Below the pieces are notes generated by a model. The model was not told the DNA's origin, did not search any database, and saw only the letters and a program-made list of their open reading frames with translations. Positions 36,100-48,472 of a stretch of DNA of 64,000 nucleotides are shown here, in pieces. Made by a program: the position numbers and the translations under genes. How positions within the stretch are numbered: position 1 is the first letter of the stretch; every line of letters starts with the position of its first letter. The stretch is from Megachile rotundata (taxonomy: Eukaryota > Arthropoda > Insecta > Hymenoptera > Megachilidae), in assembly GCF_050947335.1 (NCBI RefSeq), contig NC_134991.1, positions 9,858,001 through 9,922,000 of the forward strand. The letters run 5' to 3'.

Positions 36100-36485
36100 G
36101 TATAATTGAGGGAAGAAAGGTAATCTGCTTTGCATTTATAAAAGGGTGATGGTATAATGTCAGTGGATGAACATTTTATTATGCATAATTATTTTATTAT
36201 CATGCATGCATATCTTCATCTCCGTATGTAATTATGTAATTTTAAGAATGATAATCAAAATTTTGGTGACAATATTTGATATTTGTTTAAGTATACAGTG
36301 TATGTAAAGGTGATTTGAGAAAGGGCGAAAGTCATATGCAAAAGAATAAATTTAACTTGAGAAATAGTGCAAAGAAAGGAAAAACAATAGAAGCGCATCT
36401 AAACATGATTGCGCTGATTATAAATATAATTATAAGGAGGTATTTGATTTTAACATTCCTAACATTTACGTATTTCTTCCCCAAG
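36100..36485. other. AT-rich sequence, possible intron
   Basis: AT-rich with ATGCAT palindromes near 36200. It ends in TTTCTTCCCCAAG, a possible acceptor at 36485. Confidence 0.25.
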
Positions 36486-36689
36486 AATACAAATCCAAGT
36501 AAACGTTCATGTACTTATTCAAAGCCCCGTAGCATCTCCATCTTCATCCAGTCCAAACAGAGCAGCGAAATCCGTACAGCGTTAATAAACAAGTCACGAT
36601 CGCAAAGCTGTGAAACCGGAATCCATTTCAACCCAATTATCAGTCGTATCCTTCAGGAGTTGCAAAGTTTCGTGGCAAAACTCGGCTAA
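36486..36689 (+). CDS. Candidate terminal exon pairing with 35756-36099
   Basis: A pyrimidine-rich TATTTCTTCCCCAAG ends at 36485. Sixty-seven codons follow in phase 0 to TAA at 36687-36689, with words such as KQSSEIRTALINKS and RILQELQSFVAKLG. The phase matches the donor at 36100. The same frame is also open upstream as far as about 36315, so the acceptor is not demanded by a stop. The last 14 residues look like an amphipathic helix. No family was recognised. Support is only compositional and from splice phase. Confidence 0.2.
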   Translation, partial: NTNPSKRSCTYSKPRSISIFIQSKQSSEIRTALINKSRSQSCETGIHFNPIISRILQELQSFVAKLG

Positions 36690-37235
36690 TAGACTTCACA
36701 GAGTACACTTGGACAGGCGTAGGACCTCCACCTTTCGAATATAATAGCTAGGTCGAAGATGTGAATAGTTAGTCGCAGAAATCGTGTTCTCTCCATGCAA
36801 GAGTCATCCCTTCCCTCCTATCGGTCCACTTCCTCTAAACCAACATCACAACTATGCACAAACCGACTTCGGTTATAATCGGACCCGACCGAGAATTGCA
36901 TTCAACTTCTCTGCCACATCTCGCACACACTTTCGCTGTCTCTTCGAATGTACACTCGTACACATCCGACTGAAACACACACCTTTGCCTGCTGGTAATT
37001 GCACTTCTGGACTACTGAACTCCTAATCACAAAGTGACAACTGTTACCGCTGCTTTGCCTCCGCGTTTCTGCATGTCGACATGTTTATCGAAGCAAACTG
37101 TAGTTGGGGATAATTACGACTTTCCTGGGAAATTATTTCGAGCAAGGTGCGTCGCGGTTTAGGGCTTTTTAATCAAATGGTAGAATCGATGGGAGCGCTT
37201 GAAGTTTTCGTTGTAGAGTTTGTTCATTTTTGTAC
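36690..37235. other. Complex island continuing to 37150
   Basis: An 80-codon plus frame (36784-37026, GTG start), proline- and histidine-rich at its start, overlaps this unique sequence. No domain was recognised. Confidence 0.25.
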
Positions 37236-37552
37236 TTGGGAACTTGGGTGTTTGGAGACGTGGGTGTTTGGAGGTATGTGAATTTGGGGATATATGAAGT
37301 TGGAAATATGTGAATTTCGAGATATGGGAAGTTGGAGATATGTGAATTTGGAGATATGTGAATTTGGAGATATGTGAATTTGGAGATATGTGAATTTGGA
37401 GATATGTGAATTTCGAGATATGTGAATTTCGAGATATGTGAATTTGGAGATATGTGAATTTGGAGATATGTGAATTTGGAGATATGTGAATTTGGAGATA
37501 CGTGAATTTTGAGGTTTGGAAATTTGGAGAAATGGCAATTTGGAGATTTGAG
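37236..37552. repeat. 16-bp minisatellite TTTGGAGATATGTGAA
   Basis: About twenty copies with variants TTTCGAGATATGTGAA. On the complementary strand the unit is CTCCAAAT plus TCACATAT, sharing its first half with the arrays at 2.4, 50, 55, 56 and 58 kb. A repetitive open frame on the minus strand (37538-37224) is an artefact. Confidence 0.93.
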
Positions 37553-37995
37553 AGCGTGGGACTTTTGAAAATTAAGGGTATAAAAATTTGTGGATTAAAA
37601 ATATGAAGATGTAGAGAGTGAGAGATTGAGTAATTTGGGGATTTGAGAATTTGGAGATATATGAATTTTGAAATTTGGGTATTTGGAGAAATAGTAATTT
37701 GGAGATTTGGGAATTTGGGACTTCTGAAAGTTGAGGGTGCAAAAATTTAAGAATTAAGAAAATGTAGAGATTTGGAGATTTGAGAACTTGGAAATGTGGG
37801 ACTTTGAAGATTTGAAAATTTTAAAATTTGGGAATTTGAGAATTTGAGTATTTGGGAATTGGGAAAATGGGAAATTTTATAAATTAAAGCTGTGAAAATT
37901 TGAGAAATAAGAATATAGAGATTTGGAGTTTGCAGCTTTGAAAATTTGAAAATTTCGAATTCTCCCTATTTAGAAATTTGGTTACTTGAAAGATT
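37553..37995. repeat. Degenerate extension of the 8/16-bp array
   Basis: GGAGATTTGGGAATTTGGGA-like words continue with irregular spacing, presumably old, unhomogenised units. Confidence 0.7.
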
Positions 37996-38520
37996 GTAAA
38001 TCAGAAAATTACAAAATTACAAAATATAGTAGTAAAGCACCTTTAAAAATCCTAAATATAATTTATATGGCCCATAAACTATCCTATCCAACATAATAGC
38101 AAGAAACCCTATAAAAGAAAATATCTAAAGTTAATTGACGGAAGAACTTAGCTTATAAGATAATTTCCGACAAGAACACGTGTAGTTACTATCGAATTTT
38201 CCCTAATATCCTCCTAGTTTCTCTAATCTTCTCACCCCTAACGCTCGTGAGGGAATCTTACAAGTCTGGGACGCTCTTCTTGATAGCTTTCTCCGCCTTC
38301 CATCGTTTCTCGATCATTTTAACCCTCACTCCCGACGGTATTGCAACCACTCGCAACGTGCATTGTCGACGAGACGAGGCTTCCAAAATGTCGATGGTAC
38401 ACGTGTAACCAGCTCACCCTCGGGATTGCTCATCTTTGCAAGCTGACGTTCATTAGGCTCTACTGATGGTCGTTAAAAATAGGTATTCATCACCGGTGAT
38501 GAGGAACAATGTTTTTATCG
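37996..38520. other. AT-rich then complex island (38130-38520)
   Basis: CpG-containing unique sequence without a notable frame. Candidate conserved non-coding element. Confidence 0.3.
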
Positions 38521-41510
38521 CAGTTCTTTGTTTCAAGGTGGCACCTCTAATGCAACACACAATTTTTCATTTGAAAAAAAAACTGAAAAATGTTTAAAAC
38601 ATAAAGATTTTACAAATGGGTGCACATTTTTCTTTTTATTGTATTTTAGAGGATATCGAGACAAATTCAGAATATATTGTTATATGATATTTTTACTAAT
38701 GTATTATTAATTTATTAATTCTTTGCACTCGAAGGTATTTTTACTATATGCAAATTGCAACTTTGTTGAGCTATTTTGTGGGCGATAAATAAATGGCACA
38801 ATAAGTGTCTTAACATAACTTTAATATAATAGTGAACATATTTAGCACAAATCAAACCTGCACGTGCGGTAAGAAACGGAAGGGAAAACGGAAGTAGGAA
38901 GAACAAAAGAACGCACATAATTCGCGCGGACTTTGAACCTCCTTTCAATAAACTTTAAAAATTACTAGTGAAGTTAAATAAATTCTTTTGAGGTTATTAT
39001 GTTTCTGTTATTAATTACACATTAGTGTAGATGTAGGATCACACATTCAGTTGAAAAGTATTTATTTAAAATTGTTTTGTTAAACTAAATTTAACGCCAT
39101 CTAGTCTCAAATATTCCTTACATTATCAAGGAAAATACAAAAGCTATTTCACATTTTTGCTACTGTCCATTTTAGAAAAAATATGTAATATTGAATTCAT
39201 CTCGATATTCTTTTCAATATAATAAGAAAGTCTTCCTATCTGTAAAGCCCGAGGTGAATTCTGCTGTGAAAATAGTTTTCGAATTGCTTTTTATTTATAT
39301 CTATTGTACATTCTGTAGTCTGCAACTCTTATAAACTTCTTTTTATCAGATGCAACGGGGTGAGAAATCGTGCTACAGATAACACCTTGTATGTTACTCG
39401 AAATAAAAATATAGATCTTTGTACAGCTATTATAATATTTAACATACATTTTTTATAACACTGTATATAACAGAATATATTCATTTATTATTTACTATTT
39501 TTTTTTTAATTGAATGCTTAAGACAAATATAATCGAGGACAACATTTAAATATAAAGGAAAATTTTTGTGAATACAAATGTTCAATTAATCACTAAAAAT
39601 TACTGCAGTTTTATCTCCAAGTCCTAAACTTGCCACTATGGCTACACTATTGAATACCTTTATATTTTTCTGAAAAATAGTGGCCCTGTAAAGCAATATC
39701 GGAAATATTACATTCTGATTTCACGGCAGAATCAAAGCAAAAGATAAAAGCAACTCTAAAAGGATTTACTTTGCTACACGAATGCATTCTATATGCAAAA
39801 TTTCCAGCATTTTCTACTCCCTTCAAAATACGACAATTTCCTGAAGATCGTATGCATTTTACGATCAAAGTAACCGGAAAAACACCATGCTGGTAGAAAA
39901 TATAAAAAACCTCTACGCTGACAGCTACAGAAAAATATCCGAACTATAACCTCTTAACCGAGTTAACTTTCGATCAAGAGCTTATTTGTCTTTCGTATTT
40001 ATGAAAAATAAATGAACATGATAATTGCATTAATTAATAGATTGCACCCAATAGTTGAATGACTCGTATACATATAAAAATGTATATTTTTCTATTTTCT
40101 TCATATTTTCGTTTTAGTAAAAATGAACGAACTTCAATATAATTAAAGATAAGTATAATTGAAGACAAAGTTTTAATATAAAGGCAAATTTTTGTGAATT
40201 TAATATTAAATGAGTTATTCTCGTATATTTGTATATCCAAGAACACAAATATACAAGACTTTTACTTTGAGAATGAGTTTAATTGTTCGTGTGTCCAAAA
40301 TGTAAAAAGAACATATTTTCATTTTTATAAATTTAAAGATAGAGTTTAAATATAAAGTCACAGATATTTCGATGCATTTAGACAAGCATTAATTATTAAT
40401 CAAGCAAATTCCATGTGTTTGTGCATCATTTCTATTTTGAAAATGTCTATAATGATTTTGGTGAATTAATCTTTCTATTATACTTGGTTTCTAGCTGTGT
40501 TTTAATTTTGAAAAAATTCATTCTGATCAATTCATAAATTGTTATTATTAATTACACGTCATTAGAATCTTGTTCGAACTTATTTTAAAATAAATATTAA
40601 ATGTACACATTGCATACACAATTTTGGGTAAAATTGTTTTACTAAGAAAGTTTACTAAGAAGAAACATCACTCTCAAATATACGTATCACACATGTTTGA
40701 TACATAAATTGGCAATCTGCCAACTGTTAAAGTTCCTATGTCAACGTACTCGAGTACATTCCGTGAAGACAACCGATTTATTAGCAAAACACCTAGTTGC
40801 ATAAAAATATAAAAATTTCAATATTCAATTACCTACGTTTTGCATTTAAGTTTGAATTAAAATATTCAGTTATTCAAATTGTATTTAAATTTAATATGGT
40901 TTAAACATTAAATATTATTCAAAATAAAAATGCCTAAATATCAATTGAATTAATAAATAAATATTTATAACTAAATTGAAGAGTGAAGCTCAGTGTTCCA
41001 GGTATCCTCTATTAACACTAAATTTACGCCCAATGACTATTTATTTTTAAATAAAAACTCATTTATTTTTAAATATGTAAACTAGCCTAGACTATAAAAA
41101 CGTTAATAACGAAACTACAAAAAATTAACTGAAGAAAGCAAATAAACTATAGAAAATTAACATACATTCTTAATAATTTCTACAGTTTAAAACAAGAAAT
41201 TTTAATAGTTCCATAAATCTAACTAAAAATTGGTCAATCATGTCAGTGAACTCATATCTCATTGAAAGGTTAAACACATTAACATTCCTATTAATACTTA
41301 ATCAAATAAATATTCCTACTAATACTTAAATGAATTCTCAATAATGAATGAATTCTCAATAATGAATGAATTCTCAATAATACTTAACTAAGTAATCATC
41401 CCTACATAATTAAGTTAACATTGCACAAATTAACCTACTCAATTAAATTAACATTGCTACCTGATAATGGTAAAGAATTTTAATCGCACCACTTAATTTA
41501 CGAAACAAGC
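38521..41510. other. Long AT-rich stretch with a dispersed duplicate and a short tandem repeat
   Basis: A 54-bp segment at 39520-39573 (AAGACAAATATAATCGAGGAC...) is repeated with substitutions at 40146-40199. At 41329-41380 the 18-bp unit AATGAATTCTCAATAATG is present three times. Short frames occur (38715-38948 minus, 39647-39868 minus) but none is convincing. Confidence 0.4.
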
Positions 41511-41874
41511 AGAAACTACGTGGATGTCATTGGATCAACACTTTCGCGAAACCGCAGCACTTCCGACAAAATTTTCCCGCCAATTTAGACGTGAGCCGTT
41601 CCACGGTAAAGTGGATATATAAACGGAAAAGCTCCCGAGGATCGTTCCGGGAGAAATGCCGAGGAGGCACTGATGGTGTTTTCGCCAGTGACTACGAAGG
41701 CCGGAATTCCGTTTCACCGCCATGCTCGCATTTATATTTGGCACGGCCAACCCGCGCTAATAATATGTGCACGCTATTGTCGGGCCATGGGTCATTCGTG
41801 CAATGAAGCTAGTTCGAAATTTTCTTTTTCGCGAATTTCACATGGTGCCATTCATGGTTTTCGTGGTGTAGAAA
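41511..41874. other. Complex CpG-containing island
   Basis: Unique sequence with three overlapping short frames (41535-41750 minus, 41591-41806 plus, 41673-41927 plus). It contains the TAAT-rich word CGCTAATAATATGTGCACG. Best read as a candidate conserved regulatory element; coding cannot be excluded. Confidence 0.3.
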
Positions 41875-42310
41875 CATTGAAACTAACAAACGGATCAAAT
41901 GACTGGTCCACAAGGTTTTTATCATAAGGTACACATTTCGTTAATACTAAAATTACCAAACCGGTCAAATGACCGCTCCACAAGTTTCTTATTATAAGGT
42001 ACATATTTTGTTAAAGTACATTTCTTGAAATCAGAATTGATTTTCATCACGTTAAAGAATAAATGTGTGCACTAATTTATGTTTCGTCGTTTGTTTATTT
42101 ATTTTCTAACTTCATTTTTAATTTTAAAATAAGTTCACATTATATGCTGGTCGGTTTAGTATTAAAGAGTGTATTAAAATTAGTATTGATCCTTGAAATT
42201 AGTATTGATTTTCAAGATAAAGATGTGCGTACTAATTTATGTTTCGCTGTTTATTTATTTATTTTTCAAATTCATTTTTAATTTTAAACTAAGTGCACAT
42301 TATGAGGTTT
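41875..42310. repeat. Two adjacent tandem duplications (about 71 bp and 160 bp units)
   Basis: CAAATGACnGnTCCACAAG followed by ATAAGGTACA recurs at 41896 and 41966. Then ACTAATTTATGTTTCG with its flanks (TTGAAAT upstream, TTCATTTTTAATTTTAAA downstream) recurs at 42071 and 42231, 160 bp apart. The AAAATTACCAAACCGGTCAAATGACC text resembles MITE-like repeats; that resemblance is inference. Confidence 0.7.
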
Positions 42311-42596
42311 AGAGTTAAAAATGGTGCACGTGTTTCTTTAACCGCTACCACAGAAGGTAGGAGATAAAAGTAACATGAGTGAGGTAGTGTCTCCACTGTC
42401 TTAAACAATCTACTTGTCTTTATAAACCTTCTTAAATAATTTGTTCTTCATTATATCTGTTATTTTGTTATATTATATTGTATATGTTATTTTGTTAAAT
42501 TGTTTTTTGATAATATCTGTTTTGTTCGACACTGACATAATGTGAACCGTTCGGTGAACTTGCTTTATGACATGATGTCTTATGACGCACATTATA
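42311..42596. other. AT-rich non-coding sequence
   Basis: Nothing identified. Confidence 0.5.
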
Positions 42597-42943
42597 TAGA
42601 CTGTCCCACAATTAGTGTATGTCCCTGAAATGGGGGGTAGCTGACGTGATACTAAACAAGATTTCCCTTTGCAAAAATAGGGTTTGAAGCTTCGTTTTTG
42701 AATTATTAAGGAAAAACACGGACCAATCAAAGCGCGAGGATTACAGTGCGCAGACGCGAGAGCGACGCCTTCGAGCGTAATGGCTGAGTGGGCGTAATCC
42801 TCGCGCTCTGATTGGTCCGTGTTTTTCCTTAATAATTTACAAACGAAGCTTCAAACCCCATTTTTGCAAAGGGAAATCTTGCTTAGAATCATGTCAGCTA
42901 TTTCCCATTTCAAGGACTTACACTAGTTGTGAGACACCCTGTA
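42597..42943. mobile_element. Foldback (long inverted-repeat) element, about 347 bp
   Basis: The left arm at 42597-42744 and right arm at 42794-42943 are reverse complements over about 148 bp. They run from the ends (TATAGACTGTCCCACAATTAG against the complement of CTAGTTGTGAGACACCCTGTA), through GGAAAAACACGGACCAATCA, to the inner edge GCGCGAGGATTAC. The spacer of about 49 bp is CpG-rich. The outer part of one arm occurs again at 8477-8600. There is no transposase. Target duplication and superfamily could not be fixed. RNA from it would fold into a near-complete long hairpin. Confidence 0.85.
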
Positions 42944-44398
42944 GATCAAATGTAGCATACCTAAATCGTATTTGCGTAACGATTGAGCTTTAACTAGAGT
43001 ACCAATTATGATTTCTATAATTGAAGATATAAATCTCAAATATACCTAATATTACAACGTTCTGTTCCACTCGTAAAAAGAATAAAGAGTGACATCAAGA
43101 GAGAACTGTCGCCTATGCATTTTTTATCGAGATTTTGGCACTCATTAAATTGGTAATATCTTGAGAATGATTTGGAATGCTGAAAGTTTCACAATTTTTA
43201 TGGCTTCGTCTAAATGATTTACGTAATTTAATGTCTTATCAGATTTTTGCTATCTCTCAACGTTTGAGCTTTACGACTTGAACAGACTTGGACTGCCAGC
43301 AGATAGATTATTGGCAGACAAAATTTTCTTATAGAGAACATAACATAGCTAATGATAGAAAGTGAAATCGAAAGTAATAAAATCGAACAGAATTTCGCGA
43401 TGTTGAACATTCGGCAGACGCATCAAGACAGGCGTAGAAACAAAAGAGCCGATCGGCAAACGCAGGATAAAACTGCTGAACTGCACGTGCACACTCACGC
43501 ATATACATACACACATACAGTAAACTGCGAACAAAGGAGATTAAACGCAAATTTGATCATGTCTAATAAAATATTCTAGAGGGATAAAACCCTTAAAAAA
43601 TATTTAAAAATTTAATGAAATGTTCTACAAATGTTATGGGTAAATGTAATCACAGAATCATAATAGCTGCACAACAGCTTGTTTTTAACAAGCATGCAAT
43701 ATAAAAATATTTTTCACTAAATGAAATGCACGGTAAATTCATGTGCACATATGTCAACAGACACAGATATTTAGTTCAACAAGTACGCTTTCATCGCCCT
43801 GTTCATAACTTTCGTTTGGAAGGATGATTATTTGCAATCCAAATCAAACAGATTAATTAAATTTTAAAAAAGGTGATACATATGCGGTAAACTCGGCTGA
43901 TCCAAATTACGGGTTTCATGTAAATCATATTTACTAACAAATTTATTATACACGTTTTTAATTACATGCACTTCAATCAGAATTTGTTATATTAATATTA
44001 AGTAACGATACATTTCAATTTCATCTCGTTTCATTTGCGTTAATGAGATATTAAGTAGCCACAGAAAAGCTAAAAATTCTCTATGGAAAATATTTTATTC
44101 AAACCCTGTGTATTCACCAATATTCCATTGACTGTTTCATGAAGGACGAGAAAAAGAAATTTAAAAAATTGCACATAAAACATTCGCATTTTATAAAAAT
44201 CAAATTAAAATCTGGAAATACACAAACGCTGTTACGTTATTAAAAGTTTGCAAAATTTCTTGTGCAAACTGGAAACGAATTTATACTTCATAGCGAGGTC
44301 ATAAAAGTTCAGGAAATTTTTAAATTATTACACATTTTAAATCACCGATGTTTAGTCTGAGGAAACGAATGAAAAACGATTTCAAAGATCGCAGTAAT
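42944..44398. other. Mostly AT-rich; small island at 43230-43560
   Basis: The island includes a short CA-rich run (ACTCACGCATATACATACACACATACA near 43493) and overlapping frames on both strands (43352-43579 plus, 43550-43329 minus). No recognisable gene. Confidence 0.3.
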
Positions 44399-44875
44399 TC
44401 ACCGAGTTATTCCAGGTTTCGTGTAAAATCGGCTGTAACAAGAATATATATATGTATGAGAATATTTATAGACCGCATGATCTCTCGAGGATAGCGAGCT
44501 CTCAAATTCCGACGAAGAATTCAAAAAGGAGAGCGCATGCAATAAAACTGAAGGCTCCTCGTCACTTTCGATCCGAATGTATCGACATAAGACTTCTCCT
44601 CGTGAGATCAGCAACGAAATGCGTCTTTCTGATCTCCGAGAAAATTCGTTCCTCCTCGAGAAATCAATTTCTGACGAACGAATTTCTGCCTCAGGAACGA
44701 TGGAACTCGCTAGCAACGAGAAAAGGCGAAACACGTTCGTTCGCGGTAATTTACTTTCTTTTCCCTCAATGATGCATCGTCTCGATGAACTTCCCGAGTT
44801 CGTGTACGTAATCGTGTACAGAGTTCATAATACAGGGAATTTTATTTTTGAAATGATTTAAATTGTGTGTCTCAT
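44399..44875. other. CpG-containing island open in several frames
   Basis: Frames 44452-44772 plus, 44577-44861 plus and 44734-44399 minus overlap the same 280-410 bp. Simultaneous openness of sense and antisense frames argues for base composition (few T-A-A/T-G-A words) rather than a gene. The hairpin words GAAAATTCGTTC and GAACGAATTTC sit near 44638 and 44675. Confidence 0.3.
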
Positions 44876-45470
44876 GATTTTAAGAGAAAAGAATATATTT
44901 TTCAAATGGAAATTTTTTCAATTTTTCAAATTTTTTCAAATGGAAATTTGGAAAATATTTCTAAATTCTTTAGATCCTCAAACTTTTACATTTTCAATCA
45001 CCTAATTTTTCAAATTTTTCAAATGAGAATTTAAGGACCTAGGACAGAAGAGAACTGTTAGAACAGAGGAAGGTTTTAACGTGAGGATTTGGAAATTTGG
45101 GTAACTAGAAAAATTTGAGAAATTTAAGGAATTTAGGTAACGTGAGAAATTCGCGAAATTTGATAACTATAGAATTTAAAGAACTTCTGCAAATTAGAGG
45201 ACTTGAATATTAAAGAATTCGAAAAATCTAAAATTTTTAAATTCTTCACCTTAAAATTTAGAAATCTCAAATTTGTATGCCTTAAACATGTAATTATAAA
45301 ATATCAAACTTGTAATTTAATCATATCAAACACATCAAACTCAAAAATCTGAATACGTTAGAAATTCTTGAAAATTGTAAAAATAAGAAAACAAAGAACA
45401 GTAAGATTAAAGAAAACAGTGAAAAGACAAATAGATCGCAGAAGTGTTGATAAATCAAGCATGAAAACGT
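44876..45470. repeat. Degenerate AATTTGGAAA / AAATTTTTC repeats
   Basis: Irregular AAATTT-type words, like the decayed edges of the other arrays, without a clean period. Confidence 0.5.
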
Positions 45471-46180
45471 GCAAATATTCCGGTTAAATCAGTGGTTGCA
45501 CACACGTGCAGCCAGCAGCCGGTATCCGAATGCGTCCCTTCATTTCCCGACTATTGTTCGTTCGAATTTTTTCAACGTTTTCGTTTATTAGCGTCGACGC
45601 GTATCGCGAAATGAATGGCTGCAATTTTCAGCAGAGCAAAATCGAAATTCGGCCGCGGCTTCGAGACTGATCACGGCTAGTCTGAATAAAAACGGTCACC
45701 GCTGGAAAATCGTGGAAAAAATTACGAGTCCTCGGAAACTGAACGCCGTGTTAAATGTCCGTCGTTTCTCTTTTGTTTTCCATGGACAAACGTTTCATGA
45801 TCGAGTAATAAATCGATTCCCCGTGAACAATTTCCCTTGGCGCGGTCCTGTCTGTATGAACATCCATTGAAAATTGTGATTTTGTTACGGCTTCTAGCTG
45901 CATCGGCATAATTGATTGGCAATTTAAAAAGTCGATAGCGCGACAGGTGCTCGAGTATCCATTAATGCAGAGCTTTTGATATTTCATGAAGCGTAAGTAC
46001 GTAGGATGTCGGAAATTAGGTCAAATCTTAGAAATTAGAGTAGATGCATTTTTTGCTGTGCTGTTCTCTTCTACTTCTTTTGTGTCGTTGCATATTCACG
46101 ATCACATTTTTCAGATTTCGAATTCTTCAGAAATTGAGTCAATAAAGATTAACGCGATTCAGGAAAAATAATTTTGTTTC
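45471..46180. other. Complex island (45480-45990) and short frames
   Basis: Unique CpG-containing sequence. The plus frame 45986-46171 (61 codons from ATG) and minus frames at 45722-45987 are not convincing as genes. Confidence 0.28.
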
Positions 46181-46610
46181 GCTGTAAAATAATTTTGCTG
46201 TCTTTTAAGGAATATGGTATTTAAGATTTAAATGAATAGCATTGGAAAATTATATTCTTTAACATTTAGATGATTAGAATTTTTTAAATAAATACCTATG
46301 ATATATGATAAATAATATGAACAATATTGTACTTACATAGTTCATACTGAATGTAGTTCACACCAGATCTGAATTACTATAGAGGCGCTATGTAATCTAC
46401 AATGCGAAAACCACTGTAGTCAACCGTATAGAGAGATGGTATCCACCTAAGCTATTATAGTGTCACGTTACCTAACTCAGGTTAAATTCTAAAACTAATC
46501 TTGATCAAGCTTTAAAACAACCTTGATCACATCTAAATTCCACATTCATTTCAACAAATTACAAAATTAACCGCAGAGCAAAGCACAAGAATAAATTCGC
46601 AAACGAACCT
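46181..46610. other. AT-rich non-coding sequence, nothing identified
   Basis: No repeat or frame of note. Confidence 0.45.
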
Positions 46611-47225
46611 AAAATCAGAGGCAGGATCTGAGTAGCTCGCGAAAAGGTGTCAAGTGTTACATTTGTGGAAGAATAGGTATCTGACCCAGAAAAGTTGCAT
46701 TATTAGAAGACCTAATGCAAGGTGAGACATCTCACAGCTGCAGATACCCTGAAGGACCGATTGACATCGGCTGGCACTGACTTAATCCTCGCCAGCACTC
46801 GGATCGAAGCAGCTTCGATATAGCCTGCGGAGTTTCGGTCAAGTTGCGGTCAGACGGCTTCCAAGTTTCCGGGTCGAAGATGCAAATGTGTTAGTCGCAT
46901 TCCAGCCAGAGTTTTCCTCCGGACTTGGAAACTTCGTCAAGCTAACTGCAGGAAGCCTGCATCTCCATTCAACGGGATCTTCTCGCGGGAGACTGCGCTC
47001 GTTGGAAATTTACCTCACGGAATTTTCGATCGATCGATCAACAAACTCGTGGACAATTAAATATTTGCTGATTGGCAGCTGCACATTGAGAATTTGGGAT
47101 CGATGCTGCTGTAACAGGAATTTCAGTATAGTGAAATATAAGGTGATAAGCAAGATTTCTTTATTTCGTGGTTTGATGTGCAATCTAATTTTGCAAGAAG
47201 AAATGAGGACTGTAGTTTAAGTGAA
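46611..47225. other. Complex island with a 110-codon plus frame
   Basis: The frame 46888-47220 starts at TTG and has no recognised domain. The island is CpG-containing and includes a TCGATCGATCGATCAA run near 47026. It may be a conserved element or an exon; no clear acceptor was found. Confidence 0.27.
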
Positions 47226-47610
47226 GTTTTTGTTTTTATTTGTTGAAACAGGCAGAAACTAACTGTCGGTTTCTTGCCAAGATCGTAGTAGTAATAGTGG
47301 TTTCGAGAAGAGGTCCTGATTTATAGAGAATTCGTGCTTTTGGGGTTAACGAACGTGTCCGAATATAAATTTGTGAAATTCGGAGACTTTTTAGAAATTT
47401 ATAGAGATGAAGATTTGTGGATTGTAAGATTTAAAGATCTGGAGGTTTGTAAATTTAGGAATTTGAGAATTTCAAAACTTAGAGATCTAAAGATTTGAAG
47501 ATTTTGAGATTTGAAAATTCAGGACTTGAATAATTACAAAACATAAACATATTTTCCTACATATACCTTTAACATTTCACTTAACATTTAACATTTAACA
47601 TTTAACATAA
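47226..47610. repeat. Degenerate GATTTGnAGATTT repeats and a 7-bp AACATTT run
   Basis: 47380-47530 holds irregular AGATTTGGAGATTTG-like words. 47571-47610 contains about five AACATTT/TTAACATTT units. Confidence 0.55.
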
Positions 47611-48472
47611 ACTCCCACGGTTTATAAAAATAATTTTCGTAAATCATATCCTTAAAAGAATAATTTCCTTCTAACTTAAAATGTTAACAAACTTCCTTCA
47701 GAATCGTATGAAAAGAAATGATAAAAAAAGGGGGTCTCGATTTCTTTCATAATAATTCTCAGTGGAAATGCAGTTATCGACAGCTTATAAGACTTCATCG
47801 TTCATCGATCAAGGTAACCGGGGTTTCTGTTTCGTCTTCCTTTCAGTGTCAAGAAATAAACGCGCATATCCGGCCAACAATAGAAACGCAACTCGCTGCA
47901 AACGATTGAACTCGAATATAACTCGAGCTATTGTTGACGAGGGGAACGACTTCCCATCTCGCGTTTGGCATTGTGATATATTCATGGAAACGGGTGCGAT
48001 CGTTGGTGGCTAATGAGAAAAACGTTGTACGAGATGAACAGAAAACAAAAAACGGGACCGAAAAAATTTAATCAATATGGCCATTTGTCGTTTCATTTGT
48101 GACGCTATGAATTCGTATTGCACACAATTAACATTAATTTAAATACTTCCCGTGTATCAGTCCATAAAGAAGCAATTTTCATACTGAAAAAAATTATCAA
48201 TATAATTTGAGTAAATATGTTCGGTTTGATTTGAATTGCTTCAGAAAGAGAAGGAAAACTGATTCTTTGGAAACGTTCAAATTAAAATATTTTCTGAAAT
48301 AATTATTGTTTTAAATTTGTTTGAGTGTATAAAAATTGTTAGAAGTGCAGTTTTAAGTTCTAAAGTGTCAATTATTGTTGCAGGTGAAGTATTTATCGAA
48401 AAAGAGTAAGAAAATGTTTTATTGAAAAAGGGTAGATTGTATATTGTTAATGAGCATCCGCTGTATGCTCTC
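47611..48472. other. Mixed sequence with a small island at 47770-48010
   Basis: Overlapping plus frames 47718-47909 and 47762-48013 without a domain. The remainder is AT-rich. Confidence 0.28.

Noticed and set aside
36315..36485. Upstream half of a 124-codon frame as one long gene
   Set aside because: It starts at TTG, the first 55 codons are AT-driven (Ile/Asn/Lys-rich), and a frame of this length is plausible by chance in 64 kb. Only the part after the possible acceptor at 36485 was kept as a weak exon.
42936..42956. ACCCTGTAGATC, matching the start of the conserved miR-10 sequence
   Set aside because: It straddles the outer end of the foldback element (GACACCCTGTA) and its flank, the match stops after about 12 bases, and no miRNA-sized hairpin is centred on it.
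44399..44861. Three overlapping 94-111 codon frames as a gene
   Set aside because: Sense and antisense frames are open over the same bases, with no splice borders or domain, so composition explains them better.
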